64,000 nt of DNA from Pseudoalteromonas distincta. Lineage in GTDB: Bacteria > Pseudomonadota > Gammaproteobacteria > Enterobacterales > Alteromonadaceae. Numbering within the stretch: the first letter of the stretch is position 1; every line of letters begins with the position of its first letter. Under the pieces are notes generated by a model that had not been told where the DNA came from, did no database searches, and saw nothing but the letters and a program-made list of their open reading frames with translations. Positions 27,450 to 37,467 of the stretch are shown here, piece by piece. Where the stretch lies: assembly GCF_000814675.1 (NCBI RefSeq), contig NZ_JWIG01000006.1, positions 1-64,000 on the forward strand. Reading direction: 5' to 3'. The translations under genes were made by a program, and so were the position numbers.

Positions 27450-29558
27450 TTAAAAGCGATAAGTTAAGCTAACTTTTCCGCTAATAGGAGAGCCATAAAA
27501 ACCAACATTGGCTAAGCTAGTAATATGTTTTTCATCTGTGATGTTATCAATGTTAGCTTGAATTGATAAGTCTTCGCTAGCATCCCATCGAGCAAATGCG
27601 TTCATAAGTAAATAAGAATCCTGTTTAACATTACTGGCTATATTTTCTGTTTTAGATTGCCATTTCCCGGCTAAACCAAATTGAAACTCAGGTAGCTGAG
27701 GTAGCGTATAATCTAATGAAAAATTAACAACGTTTTCAGGCTCCCACTCATGAGAGCTATCGCCAGCATCATCATTAATATCTAAGTATGTATAAGCAAA
27801 TACAGCGTTTAGATCATCAGTTATTTGTCCTGTTAATTCTAATTCAAAACCCTGCGTATCTTGATCGGCTCCTTTATAGTAAGTAAACCCAGATGCATTT
27901 AGCCCAGCATATGTTGCAATGTTATCTTGTTTTGCGCTAAATACTGCAAAGGTTGCAAGTAGGTGATCATCAAACCATTGAGTTTTAACACCTACTTCGT
28001 AATTAACACCTTTACTTGGATCTAAAAAGTTACCATCGTAGTCGTATTGTTCTTGTGGTTGATAAATATCGGAGTAGCTTACATACAAGTTAACATCATC
28101 ATTAATTGCATACGTTGTTGCTAGGTAAGGGCTTACTTCACTCTCATTATTATCTATATCAACGCCTTGGCTAAATCCTGAGCGCTCATAATCAATAGCG
28201 TTAAAGCCTGCAATAACAAATAGGTCACTTGTTAGATTTAATTTAGTTGAACCAAAAAAACGCTTCAAAGTAACATCAATATCAGCATATTTAGTTTGCT
28301 CGCCCCAAATAGGTTCAGCGATTGCATCTAAAGCATATGGAAAAGCAGGAGCTAAACCATAAGCTTCTGTCGTTGCAGCATCGTAAGAGTTAGTAAAAGA
28401 GTAAGATGTGCTTTGTGAAATACTTCCACCAAGCATTAACTCATGCTCTTGACCAAACAAGCTATATTCACCTTTAGCCGTTATATCAAATAAGTCAGCT
28501 GAGAACTCTGTATCATACCGTCCAGGAATACTGACTAAACCTAAATTAGTTCCACTATCAAACATTCCATAAGGGTCATAAAGATAAAGTAATTTGCTTT
28601 GATCTTCTGAGTCTTGGTAATTATAAGTTGTTTTAATTTCCCAGTTATTATCAAATACATAAGTATATTCAATAAAAGCAGTGGTATTAAGAGTGTCCCA
28701 TTTAGTCCATTCTTGAGTTGGGCTCGCACTTACGTCCCACTCTGCTTGCGTACCATCGGCATAAGATAGTGGCAAACCTCCCCACATTGTCCCATCTGTA
28801 TTTGCATCTTGATATGAGGCACCGAATGAAAGTGTTGAATTACCAGTAAGTTGTCCGTCAATTACTGCAGAGAGGTAAGTGCGATCGTTTTCTAAGCCGT
28901 CTAGGTAGGAATCAGAATCCTCTGCGGCTGCAACAAATCGAGCTGCCCAACTGCCTGAGTCTGTTAATAAAAATGAATAATCTGCTTGCAATCGTTTTAA
29001 GCCATAAGAACCTACAGATATACCCACTTCACCTTCATTTTCATTTGTTGGGCGCTTTCGAACATAGTTAATAGTGCCCGCAGCATTACCTACACCTGTT
29101 AATTGCCCATTAGCACCACGAATAACTTCTATTTTTTCATAACCATAGCTTTCCATAGCACCAGTAACAAGACCCCAGTTATTAGGTAGACCAACACCAT
29201 CTACTTGAGTACTTTTAATATCAAAACCACGAGATGTATATCTTGTACGATTAGTTTCACCTTGTTCTACAGTAATACCCGTAGCCATTTTCAATGCATC
29301 ATTAATACTATTTGCTGCAAAGTTTTGAAGTTGTTCTGCGCCAATTACACTAATAGATTGTGGTGTTTCGTTAAGCTCCATAGTTAAACCGGTAGCACCT
29401 TTGCTAACGCGATCTTGGCGTACACCTACTATTAATATTTCTTCCATTTTTTCATTATTATTTTCAACTGTATTCTTAGTTTGTGTTTCTTGTGCTTGAG
29501 CTGAAAACCCCATGGCTAAAACTAATGAAGAAAGTGCAAAAGTACGATTGAGTTTCAT
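27450..29558 (-). CDS. TonB-dependent siderophore receptor
   Basis: Outer-membrane gated barrel importing a ferric siderophore with energy from TonB. The 702 residues include a signal peptide (about 1-22, cleavage after SAQA), a TonB-box-like MEEILIVG (38-45), a plug domain (NETPQSISVIGAEQLQN..., IEVIRGANGQLTGVG) and a long barrel ending in the C-terminal aromatic KVSLTYRF. The plug resembles the FhuE/FpvA hydroxamate group; the exact ligand is not predictable. A Fur-box-like sequence lies about 90 bases upstream. Confidence 0.93.
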   Translation of the reverse strand: MKLNRTFALSSLVLAMGFSAQAQETQTKNTVENNNEKMEEILIVGVRQDRVSKGATGLTMELNETPQSISVIGAEQLQNFAANSINDALKMATGITVEQGETNRTRYTSRGFDIKSTQVDGVGLPNNWGLVTGAMESYGYEKIEVIRGANGQLTGVGNAAGTINYVRKRPTNENEGEVGISVGSYGLKRLQADYSFLLTDSGSWAARFVAAAEDSDSYLDGLENDRTYLSAVIDGQLTGNSTLSFGASYQDANTDGTMWGGLPLSYADGTQAEWDVSASPTQEWTKWDTLNTTAFIEYTYVFDNNWEIKTTYNYQDSEDQSKLLYLYDPYGMFDSGTNLGLVSIPGRYDTEFSADLFDITAKGEYSLFGQEHELMLGGSISQSTSYSFTNSYDAATTEAYGLAPAFPYALDAIAEPIWGEQTKYADIDVTLKRFFGSTKLNLTSDLFVIAGFNAIDYERSGFSQGVDIDNNESEVSPYLATTYAINDDVNLYVSYSDIYQPQEQYDYDGNFLDPSKGVNYEVGVKTQWFDDHLLATFAVFSAKQDNIATYAGLNASGFTYYKGADQDTQGFELELTGQITDDLNAVFAYTYLDINDDAGDSSHEWEPENVVNFSLDYTLPQLPEFQFGLAGKWQSKTENIASNVKQDSYLLMNAFARWDASEDLSIQANIDNITDEKHITSLANVGFYGSPISGKVSLTYRF

Positions 29559-29643
29559 GTTTTCCCTTAATTAATATTTAATATTATTTGAGTTTATTTA
29601 AATAGTTGGGACATTCTACTATTTAGAATTAACAAACTCAAAT

Positions 29644-29662
29644 AAAAACAATTATCATTTGT
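29644..29662 (-). promoter_or_regulatory. Candidate Fur box upstream of siderophore receptor
   Basis: On the minus strand the segment contains AATGATAAT, an exact 9-base core of the Fur consensus; overall about 12 of 19 positions match. It lies 86-104 bases before the receptor start, within its promoter region. Iron repression by Fur is the likely meaning, unproved. Confidence 0.5.
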
Positions 29663-29781
29663 AGGCGCGTTTGTGCGGTTTTAGGGAAAATTACTTAGTC
29701 TGTAAATAATATTATGATTAGGATAAACGATATGGCTTATAAAAATATGGTTGTTTTTTTTAACTTAAATTGAATCATAAA

Positions 29782-29803
29782 AAAAGCGGCCTAGGCCGCT
29801 TTT
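29782..29803 (-). terminator. Rho-independent terminator of DcaP-like porin
   Basis: Perfect stem AAAAGCGGCC / GGCCGCTTTT with TA between, 23 bases after the porin stop; the A-run on the left is the U-run of the minus-strand transcript. Confidence 0.88.
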
Positions 29804-29826
29804 CAAAGTAGTTAGCTTTTTAGCTG

Positions 29827-30993
29827 TTAAAAAGAGTATTTAACAGAAAACTGTAAGCGGTCTAAATCGCCATCAACGCCGCTTTCAGTTTCACGCTCAG
29901 CATGCTTTAGCTCAGCACCAAAAGTTAGACGTTTAACCGGTGAGTATAGAATGTTAGCGCTATAGCTTTGGCTTGATTCAGTCGGATCACCAGAAATAGC
30001 TAATAAATCAGTGTTGTTATCAGCACTGAAGAATGAATATAAGAACGTTGAACGCCATTGGCTTGTCCACTTGTGCTGGTAAGCAACAAAACCAGAAGTC
30101 GAATCAATTGCATCTAGTTCATCGCCATTAAGTACTGCACCGTGAGCAACGTTTAAGCCTACGTAACGGCCTAAGCCTTTACCTTGAGTAAGCATAAACT
30201 TAAGGTTGTCTTCACCAAGGTTTATTTTACCTGATGCACTAATACCAAAAGAAGTTTCATCTGCATCAACACCGCCTACTTTATAAGTAAGTTGGCGAGC
30301 AAGCGCTGCAACCACAATGTTACCCCAATCGGCTTTGTGTGTGTAACGAGCTGTAAAGTCAGGCAATGATGCATCATCAGTTACTACCATACCGCTAGTA
30401 GTAGAAATTGTACTTTCTGGGTTTTCTAATGAAAACGACCATGCGCCAGTGGTGTATTTAATTTGCGATTGACGCACGAACACAGTGCCCTCAGCAGGGC
30501 CTACAAAATCAAGCGTTTCAGCAAGCGCCCCCACGTTTTGGAAGTTAGACCATGTTTGACCAAATAACCAACCATCGTAAGTCACAAAGGCATGGCGAAT
30601 ACGCGGGGCGTAAGAATTTGAAACTCGCTCATTACCGCCAGCAGCCGAGGCCAAAAAGTCAATTTCAATTTTAGTATTAACGGTTTTACCGTTATCCATA
30701 ACAGTGGCTGTGCCAAAGTTAAAACGTGACTCACGAGCATGCATATCAAATACAGCATCTGAGCTGTTATCATCGCCAACTGTTAACGTACTTGGTACGT
30801 AAAAGTCACGACCTACGTTTGAGCCTGCAGGCGCACCCGCTGAATAATCACTCCACATAGAGTCGAGTTTAATGTATCCACCGTAAGTAAATTCCGTATC
30901 ACCAATTTTTGCGGCAGTCGCTGCATAAGCAGTGCTTGATAGTGCACATAATACAGCGCTTGCTGCTAATGTTTTTAATGGGGTAAATTTCAT
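29827..30993 (-). CDS. DcaP-like outer-membrane porin
   Basis: Trimeric-porin-type channel for small, probably anionic or dicarboxylate solutes. The 388-residue protein has a signal peptide cut after AYA (about residue 24), an N-terminal KIGDTEFTYGGYIKLDSMWSDYS segment and many amphipathic strands (RFNFGTATV, TKIEIDFLA, AFVTYDGWLFGQTWSNF), ending in aromatic KYSF. The QTWSNF...DF(A)GP signature places it with DcaP-like proteins. AAGGAC ribosome binding site. It is divergent from acs. Confidence 0.88.
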   Translation of the reverse strand: MKFTPLKTLAASAVLCALSSTAYAATAAKIGDTEFTYGGYIKLDSMWSDYSAGAPAGSNVGRDFYVPSTLTVGDDNSSDAVFDMHARESRFNFGTATVMDNGKTVNTKIEIDFLASAAGGNERVSNSYAPRIRHAFVTYDGWLFGQTWSNFQNVGALAETLDFVGPAEGTVFVRQSQIKYTTGAWSFSLENPESTISTTSGMVVTDDASLPDFTARYTHKADWGNIVVAALARQLTYKVGGVDADETSFGISASGKINLGEDNLKFMLTQGKGLGRYVGLNVAHGAVLNGDELDAIDSTSGFVAYQHKWTSQWRSTFLYSFFSADNNTDLLAISGDPTESSQSYSANILYSPVKRLTFGAELKHAERETESGVDGDLDRLQFSVKYSF

Positions 30994-31435
30994 TGTGGTG
31001 TCCTTTATAGGCTACTTGTTGTTTGTTGCTTTTTTTTTCATGTAAGGTTGTATTACTTGCTACTAGTATTACTTACGAATAAAAAAGGGTGTTAATTTGG
31101 CTTTTCAATACACATATTGTTTTCATTCGTTAAATAAAGCTTTGGCAAGTAATACCGCAAATATCTTTATTAAAGTACACAAACACTTTTGAATATGTGC
31201 AATATTTACTCAATTACCTATTGGTCTATAAGACTAAGGTTTTAGAGTCGATTAGTTTGCATTTACTTACATTTAACGCGTTGTATTATTTATGTAAAAA
31301 AATTGAAAGCAGGTGGATTATAAACTACAAATGAGTAAATTGGAGTAGAGTACAACTAAGGTCTAATACTTAATAAAGTACTGCTGAGTAATCCTTGATA
31401 AAAGCTTAAGGCAAGTAATTTAAATGGAGACGAAG
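30994..31435. promoter_or_regulatory. Shared upstream region of porin and acs
   Basis: A 442-bp AT-rich gene-free region between divergent porin and acs. I saw no terminator, palindrome or CRP site good enough to name; a GG...GC pair at about 31143-31157 has the wrong spacing for sigma-54. GGAG at 31426-31429 is the acs ribosome binding site. Confidence 0.6.
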
Positions 31436-33376
31436 ATGTCACAAAGTATCTATCCAGTTCCTGCGCATATTAAAGATGCGACTCTCATTGATAAAAATAA
31501 ATATAATACGCTTTATAAGCAATCTATTGATGACCCTGAAAGTTTTTGGCGTGAGCATGGCAAACGCCTCGATTGGTCTACTCCTTACACTAAAGTTAAA
31601 AACACCTCTTTTGATAAAGGCCACATCAGTATTAAATGGTATGAAGATGGCTATTTAAATGCGTCTTACAACTGTATTGACCGCCACTTAAAAACGAAAG
31701 CAGACAAAATTGCGCTTATTTGGGAAGGTGATGACCCTTCTCAAAGTGAGAACATTACTTATCAAAAACTTCATGATGAAGTGGCTAAATTTGCCAATGG
31801 TTTAAAAAAACTGGGTGTACAAAAAGGTGACCGCGTAGCTATTTATATGCCAATGACCCCACAAGCGGTGTATGCAATGCAAGCTTGTGCACGTATTGGT
31901 GCTATTCATTCTGTTGTATTTGGTGGTTTTTCACCATCGGCTATTGCTGATCGTATTAGAGATTCTGGCGCTAAGGTTGTTATTACTTCTGATGAGGGAC
32001 GCAGAGCAGGAAATTGTGTTCCATTAAAAGCAAATGTAGATGAAGCGGTAGCGCAAGAAACTGTAACCACAATTGAACACGTTATTGTGCACCAATTAAC
32101 AGGCGGTGAAGTTGATTGGAATGAGCACGATATATGGTGGCACGAGCTAGTTGCTGACTTACCGGCACAGTGCGAGCCAGAGCCAATGAATGCTGAAGAT
32201 CCTTTGTTTATATTGTATACATCAGGTTCTACTGGTCAGCCTAAAGGTGTTGTACATACTACAGGTGGCTACTTAGTTTACTCATCAATGACACATGAAT
32301 ACGTATTTGATTTGAAAGAAGATGATGTGTATTGGTGTAGTGCCGATGTCGGTTGGATCACAGGCCACAGTTACATTGCGTACGGGCCATTGGTAAACGG
32401 TTGTACTCAGGTTTTATTTGAAGGTGTCCCCACTTATCCAACTGCAGGGCGCATGGGCGAAGTAGTTGATAAACACGGTGTTACTATTTTATATACTGCC
32501 CCTACAGCAATTAGAGCACTAATGGCTAAAGGTGATGAGCCTACAGCTTCGTCACATCGCGATAGTTTACGTATTTTAGGTTCGGTAGGTGAGCCAATAA
32601 ATCCAGAAGCGTGGACATGGTATTACGAGAGTATTGGTAAATCTAATTGCCCGATTGTTGATACATGGTGGCAAACGGAAACCGGTGGCATTATGATCAC
32701 ACCACTTCCGGGTGCTACTGATACAAAACCGGGTTCTGCAACACATCCATTTTTTGGTATTGCGCCTGCATTATTTGATGCTGAAGGTAATACACTCGAA
32801 GGTGCCGTAGATGGTAATTTAGTTATTTTAGATAGTTGGCCATCGCAAGCTCGAACTGTTTATGGCGACCATGAACGTTTTGAACAAACTTATTTTAGCG
32901 CCTACCCAGGAGTTTACTTTACAGGCGATGGTTGTCGTCGTGATGAAGACGGTTATTACTGGATCACAGGCCGTGTGGACGATGTACTTAATGTGTCTGG
33001 GCACCGCCTTGGTACTGCCGAAATTGAAAGTGCGTTAGTTGCGCATGAAGCGGTAGCAGAAGCTGCTGTTGTAGGTTACCCGCATGATATTAAAGGCCAA
33101 GGTATTTATGTTTACATTACGCCTAACGAAGGCATAACAGTAAGCGATGAATTAACTAAAGAGGTACGTAATTGGGTTCGTAAAGAGCTCAGCCCAATCG
33201 CATCTCCAGATATGATTCAATGGTCACCGGGTTTGCCAAAAACACGTTCAGGCAAGATTATGCGTCGTATTTTACGTAAAATCGCTGCAAATGAGCACCA
33301 ACAACTCGGTGATACGTCAACGCTTGCCGATCCTTCAGTTGTCGATGAACTAATCGAGAACAGATTAAATCGTTAA
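31436..33376 (+). CDS. acs: Acetyl-CoA synthetase
   Basis: Activates acetate to acetyl-CoA through acetyl-AMP; main route of acetate scavenging. From the ATG at 31436 (GGAG 6 bases upstream; an ATG at 31424 lacks one) it has 646 residues. Motifs: [11 protein letters not shown] (ATP-binding P-loop), [24 protein letters not shown], and [12 protein letters not shown] with the catalytic lysine that acetylation silences in the family. A CrbR-like regulator follows, a pairing known to control acs in Vibrio and Pseudomonas. Confidence 0.97.
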   Translation: MSQSIYPVPAHIKDATLIDKNKYNTLYKQSIDDPESFWREHGKRLDWSTPYTKVKNTSFDKGHISIKWYEDGYLNASYNCIDRHLKTKADKIALIWEGDDPSQSENITYQKLHDEVAKFANGLKKLGVQKGDRVAIYMPMTPQAVYAMQACARIGAIHSVVFGGFSPSAIADRIRDSGAKVVITSDEGRRAGNCVPLKANVDEAVAQETVTTIEHVIVHQLTGGEVDWNEHDIWWHELVADLPAQCEPEPMNAEDPLFILYTSGSTGQPKGVVHTTGGYLVYSSMTHEYVFDLKEDDVYWCSADVGWITGHSYIAYGPLVNGCTQVLFEGVPTYPTAGRMGEVVDKHGVTILYTAPTAIRALMAKGDEPTASSHRDSLRILGSVGEPINPEAWTWYYESIGKSNCPIVDTWWQTETGGIMITPLPGATDTKPGSATHPFFGIAPALFDAEGNTLEGAVDGNLVILDSWPSQARTVYGDHERFEQTYFSAYPGVYFTGDGCRRDEDGYYWITGRVDDVLNVSGHRLGTAEIESALVAHEAVAEAAVVGYPHDIKGQGIYVYITPNEGITVSDELTKEVRNWVRKELSPIASPDMIQWSPGLPKTRSGKIMRRILRKIAANEHQQLGDTSTLADPSVVDELIENRLNR

Positions 33377-33480
33377 ATGTGCGTTAAAAACTTGATTACA
33401 AGTTGATTCTAAACGTAGTATATCGGCTGTCAGTAAAGGTTTTAAACCTAACTGGCAGCCGAATTTATTAGGAGTGAACC

Positions 33481-34131
33481 ATGAGTCAGTTTTTAATAGC
33501 GGACGATCATCCGTTATTTCGTGAAGCACTAAAGGGCGCACTGAGCGCAAAATTTGAGGGTTTAGAGGTTTTTGAATCATCCGATTTTGACAGCACACTG
33601 CAAGTGTTAAGCGAGCAAGAGGATCTTGATATATTACTGCTAGACCTTCACATGCCAGGTAATGGTGATTTATATGGTCTTATTCGTATTAGAGAAGAAT
33701 ACCCAAGCTTACCTATTGCCGTTGTTTCGGGTAGTGAAGACGTGAATATCGTTTCTAAAGTGATGGGCTACGGCGCTATGGGTTTTATTCCTAAATCATC
33801 ATCGTCTGATGATATTGCCAGTGCAATTAACCAAATACTTGAAGGCGATACATGGCTACCAAAAGAGCTAAAAAACAAAGTAGCTGAAATTGAAGGTGAA
33901 GATAGAGAAATAGCAGCGCAAGTTGCCTCATTAACGCCTCAACAATACCGAGTGCTGCAATATCTGCACGAAGGTTTACTTAATAAGCAAATTGCTTATG
34001 AACTACACATATCAGAAGCGACAGTAAAAGCACACATTACAGCCATATTTAGAAAACTCGGTGTGTACAATCGTACCCAAGCCGTTTTAATTGCCGCTAA
34101 ATTAAAGCTCGAACCAATAGAGCAGGCATAA
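33481..34131 (+). CDS. LuxR-type response regulator, CrbR-like
   Basis: A two-component transcription regulator of 216 residues. The receiver domain (1-120) has acidic pair D8-D9, phospho-acceptor D55 in LLLDLHMPG, and K104 in FIPKS; the LuxR/NarL helix-turn-helix lies at about 150-205 (LTPQQYRVLQYLHEGLLNKQIAYELHISEATVKAHITAIFRKLGVYNRTQAV in shape). Located 104 bases after acs, as CrbR (acetate switch) is in Vibrio and relatives; that function is inferred from context. No sensor kinase (CrbS) lies nearby. GGAG ribosome binding site. Confidence 0.9.
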   Translation: MSQFLIADDHPLFREALKGALSAKFEGLEVFESSDFDSTLQVLSEQEDLDILLLDLHMPGNGDLYGLIRIREEYPSLPIAVVSGSEDVNIVSKVMGYGAMGFIPKSSSSDDIASAINQILEGDTWLPKELKNKVAEIEGEDREIAAQVASLTPQQYRVLQYLHEGLLNKQIAYELHISEATVKAHITAIFRKLGVYNRTQAVLIAAKLKLEPIEQA

Positions 34132-34167
34132 TTTACATTTAAAAAGTTATTAGCTTATTTATGAGCA

Positions 34168-34199
34168 AAAAAATGCCAGCAACAATGCTGGCATTTTTT
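34168..34199 (+). terminator. Rho-independent terminator of crbR-like gene
   Basis: Stem AAAAAATGCCAGC / GCTGGCATTTTTT around a 6-base loop. The A-run on the left lets it serve purU (converging) as well. Confidence 0.92.
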
Positions 34200-34231
34200 A
34201 TGTGTAGAATAATTAAGCAATTGGAATAATG

Positions 34232-35062
34232 CTAAGAAAACACCACGGTTTTATTACCATTAATAAATAGCTTATGCTCTGAGGCAAGTTGAAGTGCTTT
34301 ACAAAACACAGTCTTTTCAACATCTTTGCCCATTTTTGCCATCATTTCGGCGGTATTCGCATGTGTAACGCTGGTTACATCTTGCAAAATAATAGGACCT
34401 TCATCAAGCTCATTATTAACAAAGTGAGCGGTAGCACCAATAATTTTTACGCCGCGCTCAAATGCTTGATGATAAGGTTTAGCGCCTATAAATGCTGGCA
34501 AAAATGAGTGATGAATATTAATTATTTTACCTTCAAATCGACCCACAAATTCAGGACTTAAAATACGCATGTATTTGGCAAGGCCAATAATGTCAGGATT
34601 GTAACTGGCAATTAAATCGCCTACCTTTTTATCATGCTCGCTACGGGTTAATCCTTCGTGCGATACAACATGAAATGGCACCCCAAACCCTTTAGCTAGC
34701 GGCTCTAAATCAGCATAGTTAGCAATTACAGCGAGTACTTCAATATTAAGAGTTTGTTCAAATTGCTTTAACAGCATACCACCTAAACAATGAGCTTCTT
34801 TAGTTGCCAGTAAAACTACTTTAGTTTTTGCGCCGCAATGTAGCGCAAGTTTAGCGCCTTGTGGCAACAGTGCGCGTAGTTGATCTAAAAAGTCGCTTTG
34901 TGGCTCGCCTGTAAGCTCTGTACGCATAAAAAATCGCTGCGCGTCTTTATCTACAAATTCGTTGTTACGCGTAATGTTTAAATTATTTTTATGGCAAAGC
35001 CCTGTAATTTTAGCTATTAAGCCTACATCATCAGCACATTGGGTGGTTAGTATATAGCTCAT
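34232..35062 (-). CDS. purU: Formyltetrahydrofolate deformylase
   Basis: Hydrolyses 10-formyl-THF to THF and formate, balancing one-carbon units. From the ATG at 35062 (GAGG upstream) the protein has 276 residues, close to E. coli PurU (280). An ACT domain (about 1-80) precedes a formyltransferase-like domain containing the catalytic NIHHSFLPAFIGAKPYHQA segment and a downstream GATAHFVNNELDEGPII. A start at 35116 adds 18 residues not expected in the family. Confidence 0.95.
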   Translation of the reverse strand: MSYILTTQCADDVGLIAKITGLCHKNNLNITRNNEFVDKDAQRFFMRTELTGEPQSDFLDQLRALLPQGAKLALHCGAKTKVVLLATKEAHCLGGMLLKQFEQTLNIEVLAVIANYADLEPLAKGFGVPFHVVSHEGLTRSEHDKKVGDLIASYNPDIIGLAKYMRILSPEFVGRFEGKIINIHHSFLPAFIGAKPYHQAFERGVKIIGATAHFVNNELDEGPIILQDVTSVTHANTAEMMAKMGKDVEKTVFCKALQLASEHKLFINGNKTVVFS

Positions 35063-35203
35063 TGTCCTCATTCTTACCCTGTAATTAATCCTTTCATTAT
35101 TTGTGTTTTGGCACATAAAGCAAGGGCTTTGTGAACTAATCCAATATTAATCATGTTGTTGAGTGCAAAAGAGGTAATAAAGTTAAAAAGTATTGAATAG
35201 AGG

Positions 35204-35239
35204 TTAAAAAAATGCCACCTAAGTTAACAAGGTGGCATT
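35204..35239 (-). terminator. Rho-independent terminator of large membrane protein gene
   Basis: Stem AATGCCACC / GGTGGCATT (35211-35219, 35231-35239), with A-run 35204-35212 giving the U-run of the minus transcript. 29 bases past the stop. Confidence 0.88.
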
Positions 35240-35267
35240 AATAAAAATTATCTAGGTTTGAGGTTAA

Positions 35268-37154
35268 TTAACCCTTGGGCTCGGGAGATAAGTTTTCTTC
35301 TTGTCTTAAATACCCGGCAGCTTCTTCATCATCTTTCGCTATCGCTTGCTGAGTAGGTATAGCGCGCGTTTGTTGGTTTAGTTGATGTATTTGTGACGCA
35401 TTACCTAAATCACGCTCACTGGTGATTGAGGCGATAGATTCGCGGTCTTTTAAGAATGCAATAACGTCTTTTTTGATTGCTTGTAATTGTCCTTCGTCTT
35501 TATGCATTTCCATAATGTGGCGAGGATGTTCAAGGTTTTTCATACCTGTTGCAGCAAACGTAGTAGAAATAACACGAGAAACAATAATCCAAGGCGTTAT
35601 GCTACTGCGTACTAAAGTATTTTCTGAACGGGTGCTATCGTGAATACCAGTACCTGTTGATATTTTAGACTCAGTAAAAGTGCCTTCACATTTAAAGTAC
35701 ACAAGCAGTGACTCAAATTGCATTTCTGCAAAAAATAGATGCGCTGTGTTTGCAAGTAATTGCGCAAATGCTTTAATAAGTACGCCTATTAGCAATAAGT
35801 GAAAGCTTGTCATTAATAGCTCACTAAATTGAATAACATGTTGGTTATTAAATGCCTGTTTAAAACTATTAATATTTGCCGCATCAATGTAATGGTAAAT
35901 ATTAATAAACGAATACGCTAAAAGTACAGTAAATGCTAACGCTACAATATAAAGTAAGTTACCGCTCACCAAAGCAAGTAATCTCGCGAGTGTAAAGTTT
36001 TTACCTAAGTCCATTGAGTGCAGTTTAGGCTGAATCTCTTGGATCATTTCACCTTTAAAACCGCCTTTACCTTCTATTTGTTCTTGAAGCTTAGGGTCTA
36101 ATTCTCTGTAAACCCTGTTAGGTACTTCTTTATAACGGCGATTAGCCATTACTAGGTTATCGAGGTTTATGAAAATCTCGTCTGGATGAACAGACTCTTG
36201 CCAGTTTTCACGTAGTTCAGATACTTCAGCTGAAGGGGTAACTGAATTTAAACGCGCTTTAATCATGATAAAAGCAAGCGCACAGCTTAGAGTTGCTAAT
36301 ATAATAATTGCAATTAAGTACATTCCAGCATGAAGACTAGGCAGTTGCTCAAGCCAGCTATCTATTTCTTGTTTACTAATGTGCTGCTCTTTCATCAACC
36401 ATGACATAGAAAGACCAATAGCGATGGGTAAAATAAAAGATAACGAAATAATTTTAGCAAGTGCACCAGTACCAAGTGCTTCAATATTCTTTTCTGCATT
36501 TCGAGAGATAGGTTTACCTGTAGAGCGCCAAGAAAAAAGCACGTAAAACATTAATATTGCACTATAAACCGGAAATGCTAATTCCCCAGCTTCACCGGTA
36601 AAGCCCGACAAAGATACAAATGCAACAAGGCCATAAGCAATAAGGGCGACAAAGGTGCTTACCCATGAGCCAAATAATCGCTGGGCAACATTTCGAATTG
36701 GATATGGTAGAAACAATAACTTAGGGATTAAGCTGTGAAGTAAGCGTGATAAAAAACCATTAGGCTCTTTAAATGTACTGTTTTTACGACCAACCAGCAT
36801 TTCTTCAAGTGATTGCGCTGTGTAGGCTACTTCTTTTTGTTCTTCTTGAGCGGTTGATGCTTGCGATTTACTGTAGTTATAAGCAAGTGAAGTTGGGTGG
36901 TTTCTACCTACAAAGTATTTAAGTGTTGCATAAATACCTGACGATAGTGAGCGAATGCCGAATGCTAAAATAAGCATGCCAAACACCATTAAAATCCAAC
37001 CTGCGGTTGTATCTTCTTTCACAGAGCCCGCAGCAATAACAAGTAAACTAATACCTGCTATAGACTCAATGAGTCCTCTTAATGCTGTTACTTTACCTTC
37101 CAGTTTGAAGGGGTTTTTTAGTCCAAGATCAATCGATCCATAATCAAAAGCCAT
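35268..37154 (-). CDS. Large unknown polytopic membrane protein
   Basis: Not recognised. From the ATG at 37154 (GGAG upstream; the ATG at 37166 lacks one) it has 628 residues with about eight membrane segments in two clusters (roughly 25-75, 165-270, 275-305 and 395-470), a long cytoplasmic loop around 305-385 (PSAEVSELRENWQESVHPDEIFINLDNLVMANRR) and a soluble Gln/Glu-rich C-terminal tail. No known catalytic or transporter motif is visible. Single-gene unit with its own terminator. I recall similar proteins in Shewanella and Pseudoalteromonas but no function. Confidence 0.8.
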   Translation of the reverse strand: MAFDYGSIDLGLKNPFKLEGKVTALRGLIESIAGISLLVIAAGSVKEDTTAGWILMVFGMLILAFGIRSLSSGIYATLKYFVGRNHPTSLAYNYSKSQASTAQEEQKEVAYTAQSLEEMLVGRKNSTFKEPNGFLSRLLHSLIPKLLFLPYPIRNVAQRLFGSWVSTFVALIAYGLVAFVSLSGFTGEAGELAFPVYSAILMFYVLFSWRSTGKPISRNAEKNIEALGTGALAKIISLSFILPIAIGLSMSWLMKEQHISKQEIDSWLEQLPSLHAGMYLIAIIILATLSCALAFIMIKARLNSVTPSAEVSELRENWQESVHPDEIFINLDNLVMANRRYKEVPNRVYRELDPKLQEQIEGKGGFKGEMIQEIQPKLHSMDLGKNFTLARLLALVSGNLLYIVALAFTVLLAYSFINIYHYIDAANINSFKQAFNNQHVIQFSELLMTSFHLLLIGVLIKAFAQLLANTAHLFFAEMQFESLLVYFKCEGTFTESKISTGTGIHDSTRSENTLVRSSITPWIIVSRVISTTFAATGMKNLEHPRHIMEMHKDEGQLQAIKKDVIAFLKDRESIASITSERDLGNASQIHQLNQQTRAIPTQQAIAKDDEEAAGYLRQEENLSPEPKG

Positions 37155-37467
37155 TGAATTCTCCATTTAAACAGCACCCCAATTGCGGGGGACAAAGTGT
37201 AATTAATCTGAACTTAGGATAATAAATCTATCTCAAGTAGCTTTATTTTAGCGCTAAGTGCATCGAGTTTAATCGTAATAGACTTGTTGCTGGCGCGTAA
37301 GTTAGACCTACTTTTGCGAAAACCTAAATAGAATTATTAATATATATTAAGTATTTATAATTGTTGTTGGTTTTTTATTATATATCAATAATCTTGTTCA
37401 GTTTAAGGTTATTTTAAAGTGATACATTTTATATTCCGACGCATGCTTAAATATAACTGGAGGGTTA
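37155..37467. other. AT-rich gene-free stretch upstream of topoisomerase IB
   Basis: 313 bp between the divergent membrane protein and topoisomerase genes. Very A+T-rich from about 37320 to 37440. I see no hairpin, repeat or clear operator; GGAGGG at 37459-37464 is the topoisomerase ribosome binding site. Confidence 0.6.

Noticed and set aside
31143-31157. Sigma-54-like GG/GC pair upstream of acs
   Set aside because: Spacing is 11 bases instead of 10 and surrounding bases do not match the consensus.
31424-31435. ATG at 31424 as start of acs
   Set aside because: The GGAG at 31426-31429 is correctly spaced for the ATG at 31436; the upstream ATG has no ribosome binding site.
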